Origin: Rhizobium sp. CIAT894
GTDB taxonomy: Bacteria > Pseudomonadota > Alphaproteobacteria > Rhizobiales > Rhizobiaceae
Direction of reading: 5' to 3'
DNA: 64,000 bases
Assembly (NCBI RefSeq): GCF_000172795.2
Contig: NZ_CP020950.1
Coordinates: 186,001 to 250,000, forward strand
Position numbers and translations under genes: made by a program. The notes under the pieces were generated by a model. It had not been told where the DNA came from. It did no database searches and saw nothing but the letters and a program-made list of their open reading frames with translations. Shown here piece by piece: positions 60,769 to 64,000 of this stretch. Position 1 is the first letter of the stretch. Every line of letters starts with the position of its first letter.

Positions 60769-61242
60769 TCCAAACTCCAAATCACGTTGATGTAGCGGCT
60801 GAGGGGGATCTGTCCCCGATGGGTTGGCTCCTTCGTGGTGCCGACTCGGTCAGAGGTTAGCCGCAACCTGCCGAGCCGCTTGGTTTCTCTTCGCAGACGA
60901 CGCTCTTGCGTGGCTTCCGCCGCGATCTTGTTCTGCGTTCGGATGCCGAGCGCTCCTGCATTAGCGCTGTTGTTCTAGTCCTGCTTTCTATGACAATCAA
61001 TCCATGGGTTTGCTCATAGGCACACGATGAGCCGTACCAACTGCCTGGGAAGAATTGTCCGCTACTGATTAACTGCGGTCGCAGATATGCCTTGCGCGAT
61101 CTCATCGTCGAAGTGAACCATCTCGCCCGAGGCCATGTGCAGCGCGTCCGCGACATCGCCGAAGCGCGCCTCACCATAACGGAGGCCGGAACTTATTGAA
61201 TCGGCGCCCGTTCGTAAGGACCGACATTAGGAGGATCTCACC
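60769..61242. other. Intergenic region with possible gene remnants
   Basis: One rightward frame near 61078-61197 reads RRYALRDLIVEVNHLARGHV and QRVRDIAEARLTITEAGTY before a stop, which looks protein-like but has no clear start. Nothing else is supported. Confidence 0.35.
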
Positions 61243-61419
61243 ATGGCAACCACATCCAAAGCCCGCAGCCAGGATCGTGCTCGCGTCGCAGGTGGTCAGG
61301 ATCACGAGGTGAAGTACGAAGCCCGGAAGGAAGGCATTTCCAAGGAAGCGGTGAAGAAGACCGTGAAGAACGTAGGCAACAGTCGCAAGAAGGTCGAAGC
61401 CGAACTCGACCGGCACTAA
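61243..61419 (+). CDS. DUF3606 family small protein
   Basis: A 58-residue basic protein: ATTSKARSQDRARVAGGQDH, then EVKYEARKEGISKEAVKKTV and KNVGNSRKKVEAELDRH. The EVxYxAxKxGxSxxxVxxAVxxVGNSRxxVExxL pattern is that of DUF3606. AGGAGG precedes ATG 61243. The family is widespread in rhizobia and of unknown function, with links to stress conditions reported for some members. Confidence 0.88.
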   Translation: MATTSKARSQDRARVAGGQDHEVKYEARKEGISKEAVKKTVKNVGNSRKKVEAELDRH

Positions 61420-61540
61420 TCCGGGTTGGAGAGTTCAACCGTGAGGGTCCGCAGCCATAAAGTCAGCGGCGGAAACAGCCGCTGAAAGTCTGGCTCCGAC
61501 GGATCATAACGCAGCGGCGGAAGGCGCCTGACTGCAGGAG

Positions 61541-61909
61541 TTGACGACCCCGCAGGAAGCGTTTCGGAGCAAGGCTATCGAAGCTGCGGGATACAGCGCC
61601 GTCGAGCAAAGCCAAAAGTATTGGGACGCCGGAGCGTTTCTTGCAAGGGGCGGAGCCGCATCGCATGAGGAAGGGGCTGGCGAGCGAACCCAACGAGCTC
61701 CAAAGTCGCGATACGCGACGGCGTCGGCTGACTTTACCTGCAGAACAGAATTCAGAGGCCCACAGACCGTGGGGCACCGCGTGCGGACGCCGGTCCCGAC
61801 CGGTCCGTTCAATCGACTTCTAGAAGCTGCCATCCCGTTTTTGGGACCGGCCAGCATCGTCGATCTTCTCGTGCTCACTGCGCTGAATAGGAAGCGCGGT
61901 CGGTATTAG
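61541..61909 (+). CDS. Doubtful hypothetical protein
   Basis: A 122-codon frame from TTG 61541. The N-terminal 35 residues (PQEAFRSKAIEAAGYSAVEQ, SQKYWDAGAFLARGG) are protein-like, while the rest is irregular, so the gene may be frameshifted or false. The opposite strand has a competing frame of similar length. Confidence 0.25.
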   Translation: MTTPQEAFRSKAIEAAGYSAVEQSQKYWDAGAFLARGGAASHEEGAGERTQRAPKSRYATASADFTCRTEFRGPQTVGHRVRTPVPTGPFNRLLEAAIPFLGPASIVDLLVLTALNRKRGRY

Positions 61910-61950
61910 CCATTCTCCCGTAACGCCAAAGGCGAGCGGCGGAGCGCCGA

Positions 61951-62164
61951 TCAATCGCCCGAGTCGGGTCTCCAGTGTTTGAAACGATGCTCAGGGAAGC
62001 GGTCGACCTGAACCTCGCTTAAATCCTGCGGAGTATTCCATTGCCGACATGCCAGTCGATCAGATCCCGAAACAGGCTTAGCGAGTGCCACGTGCATCGT
62101 CGTCCCGATGTGGACTGTAGACTAGCTTCCTGCATAGGGCGATGCGATCCTGAGTTGCGTTCAT
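61951..62164 (-). pseudogene. Small conserved-looking gene with a frameshift
   Basis: GGAGAGGACACATG starts MNATQDRIALCRKLVYSPHR, and the frame stops soon after. Another frame continues from about 62105 as MHVALAKPVSGSDRLACRQW, NTPQDLSEVQVDRFPEHRFK, HWRPDSGD and a stop at 61951-61953. The total of 214 bases is one more than a whole number of codons. Either one extra base broke a 70-residue gene, or the 48-residue second part is a gene by itself. Confidence 0.4.
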
Positions 62165-62392
62165 GTGTCCTCTCCTTGGCGACGGAGAGACCCTAAGCTA
62201 TGCCGACTAGGCGGCTGCTATGGTGCCGGAAACGTTGGCAAAGTCGGTTAATCGGCATAGTTTGCTGGTCAGTATAAACGTGCTTTTGCCGCGCGCGGCA
62301 AAATGCAGTTTGAAGCAGCGTCGCGATCGTCGCCCAAGTCCTGCCGCCGCCTTCCGAGCCGGGTTCATAATGCCGGATTTCCGACGTTTGAA

Positions 62393-62608
62393 GCAAGGGT
62401 CACCTATCCCTTCCATCCACTGGTTGACCAAACCGTCTTGGTAACCGGCAGCCATGAGCACGAAGGCGTTCACTATCTGCTCATTCTGGCACACGGTGGT
62501 TCATTTCAAATTCCGGCATGGATGTTTGATCCTGCGGCAAGTTCGATCGAGATCGTAGCTGCGCCGCGCCTTTCGGCAACCAAACTCGTTGAACTGCGCG
62601 CCAAGCTT
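62393..62608 (+). pseudogene. DUF5372-like remnant
   Basis: The frame reads EARVTYPFHPLVDQTVLVTG and continues through HEGVHYLLILAHGGSFQIPA to SATKLVELRAKL. The opening RVTxPFHPL and the following strand pattern fit DUF5372 proteins, which accompany recombinase genes on small mobile elements. It runs without a stop into out-of-frame recombinase sequence, so the 3' end has been lost. Confidence 0.5.
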
Positions 62609-62624
62609 TGTTGCCTGACTATTC

Positions 62625-63703
62625 CGTTGCGGTCGCTGCGGTCGCCGATTGCACATTCAATACTCCGGGAAAGGCGGCAATACGCAGCGATATGTTTGTC
62701 GCGGCACGTTCGGCGCCATGGCGGTCGGCAACTGTATCGGGTTCGGCGGCATGCGGGTCGATCGGGCCGTGGCGCAGGAGGTGCTCGAGCGATTGCAACC
62801 TCTGGGAATCGAGGCGGCCTTGCGGGCAATGGAGGCGCACACGCAGCGTCATAGCGACAATCAACAGCAACTCGAGAACTTAATCAAGCAAGCACAATAC
62901 GAGGCTGCCAGGGCGCCCCGCCAGTATGATGCTGTCGATCCGGGCAATCGGTTGGTCGCCGGCGAACTGGAGCGGCGCTGGAATGAGAAGCTGATCCTAT
63001 TGCGTGATCTCGAGGTCCAGTTCGAGATGCTCTCGACCGACCGTAACACGCCTGCTTTATCGGCCGACGACCGTACAAGATTGATGATGCTCGGTAGCGA
63101 TCTATAGTAAGGCATGGGACAGGTCCCGACGCGTCTATCGAGACACGCGAAAAGATCATTCGGCTGCTGATCAAAGAAATCATTGTCGATACCGTTGACG
63201 ACACATTGGCGCTCGTCATTCATTGGCAGGGTGGCGATCACACCCGGATGACGGGGAAGAAAAACAAGATCGGCCAGACCCGCTGGGCAGTTAAGGCTGA
63301 TGTTGTCGATCTCGTTCGCAACTTGGCGAGGCAGTTGCCCGATTTGTCGATCGCAGCGATCTTGAATCGATCCGGCAAGCGGACAGGGCATGGCGCCAGC
63401 TGGACGCGAAGCCACGTCTGCAGTCTTCGCAACATCCACGGCATCTCCGTCTATCGAGAAGGTGAACGGGCCGAACGCGGTGAGAGAACCCTCGACGAGG
63501 CCGCCGACATTCTAAAGGTGAGTCGAGCTACCGCCTACCGGATGGTCAGCAGCGGTGTCCTTCCCGCTCGCCAGTTATGCACCGGAGCGCCGTGGATCAT
63601 CCAGCTTTCCGACCTTCAACACGAAACCGTGCGCCGCGAAGCCGATGCCAGGCGATCCCGGCGTCCGATATCTCAGGATCCGGTTCAAAATCCTCTTTTA
63701 TAG
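62625..63703 (+). pseudogene. Large serine recombinase remnant, catalytic domain missing
   Basis: From 62625 the frame reads HIQYSGKGGNTQRYVCRGTF (end of the zinc beta-ribbon region), then a long coiled-coil part (NQQQLENLIKQAQYEAARAP, NRLVAGELERRWNEKLILLR). It stops at 63105-63107. The protein resumes in another frame as ASIETREKIIRLLIKEIIVD and HWQGGDHTRMTGKKNKIGQT, and ends with an excisionase-type HTH (TLDEAADILKVSRATAYRMV). The N-terminal resolvase domain with the catalytic serine is absent, replaced by the DUF5372-like fragment 17 bases upstream. The element is dead by deletion and frameshift. Confidence 0.7.
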
Positions 63704-64000
63704 ACATCATCAGATGAGGAGTATGTCGCGCCCTCGTCACCTTCAGCAAACAGGCTATTTTTTCTTAACGCCTGGGGCTTGATTGCCCGCTCAACATGTG
63801 GAGTCCACTTCGACGCGGCCGTCTTTCAGGAAGCGCTCGAAGATATCGCGGCGCGATATGGAATAGCGGAGAGCTCCGCGAGTTTTGATTTTCCGGGTAA
63901 CGCCCCTTAGCCACGAACAGGCACATGATCCTTGGCGCGATTTGAAGTCCACGTGAATTCCCTTGTCCCCAGCGCAACCGTCGACATTTCTCGCAAATGT
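63704..64000. other. Window edge with a possible transposase fragment
   Basis: On the minus strand 63789-63872 reads ALRYSISRRDIFERFLKDGR and VEVDSTC, stop. This resembles the IRYxLSRxxxFxxFLxDGRxExD segment of IS66-type transposases, but too little is present to be sure. Confidence 0.3.

Noticed and set aside
60857..61177. 106-codon minus-strand frame
   Set aside because: Composition is serine/arginine-rich without motif; it opposes a more protein-like plus-strand stretch.
1..64000. CRISPR array, tRNA, rRNA or repABC genes
   Set aside because: I looked for regularly spaced repeats, tRNA T-loop patterns and replication protein motifs and saw none; a covariance search could still reveal a tRNA I missed.

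Overview
The window reads as accessory DNA of a Rhizobium-type alphaproteobacterium (R. leguminosarum/R. etli group), probably a large plasmid or a conjugative island. The markers are an RctA-like winged-helix protein divergent from a VirB operon, a rhizobial TraA/TraC/TraD/TraG set around a pTi/RSF1010-type oriT, and typical rhizobial plasmid genes (DUF736, DUF1173, WGR, ArdC-like). No replication genes (repABC), integrase gene, rRNA, tRNA or CRISPR array were seen.

Layout. 1-14.3 kb: the end of an aminotransferase gene and a GFA-family protein, then a metabolic module. It holds an FMN reductase with RibBA, two zinc alcohol dehydrogenases, a phosphoglycerate-mutase-like enzyme, an RbsABC-type importer with two permeases, an ABM-domain protein, a type II NADH dehydrogenase and an AraC regulator. 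Four promoters here share an 18-bp operator-like motif, which suggests one regulon for uptake and oxidation of an unknown compound. 14.6-19.8 kb: a chemoreceptor and a PAS-GGDEF-EAL protein. 20-23 kb: an ArdC-like antirestriction protein among decayed genes (an unidentified frameshifted gene and a LuxR-type HTH remnant).

23-33.7 kb: a complete virB1-virB11 type IV secretion operon with an EexN-like lipoprotein, facing the rctA-like gene. 33.7-41.3 kb: two PIN-domain toxin-antitoxin pairs, an orphan antitoxin, DUF1173, DUF736, WGR and small plasmid genes, TOPRIM and DUF2493 remnants, and several strong inverted repeats. 41.3-48.6 kb: the DNA-processing genes traG, traD and traC (minus) and traA (plus), with oriT between traC and traA. 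The TraA C-terminus carries two repeated blocks that resemble BID secretion domains. Coupling protein, relaxase, oriT and VirB channel together make a self-transmissible system plausible.

48.7-54.1 kb: a compact and poorly explained cassette. It has a DUF2218-like protein and a SAM methyltransferase on the minus strand, facing an AraC regulator, an EntS-like MFS exporter and a 468-residue protein of no recognised family. I read it as a candidate small-molecule (possibly metallophore-like) synthesis and export locus. 54.2-54.4 kb: a run of hairpins that may be a structured RNA. 54.5-59.8 kb: an XRE regulator, a CapA-like phosphoesterase, a polar amino-acid/opine-type ABC importer without its ATPase gene, and a divergent LysR regulator with an ATAA-N7-TTAT box. 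59.9-64 kb: decayed mobile DNA (IS630 remnants, a large serine recombinase without its catalytic domain, a DUF5372 remnant) with a few small genes (HTH, DUF3606).
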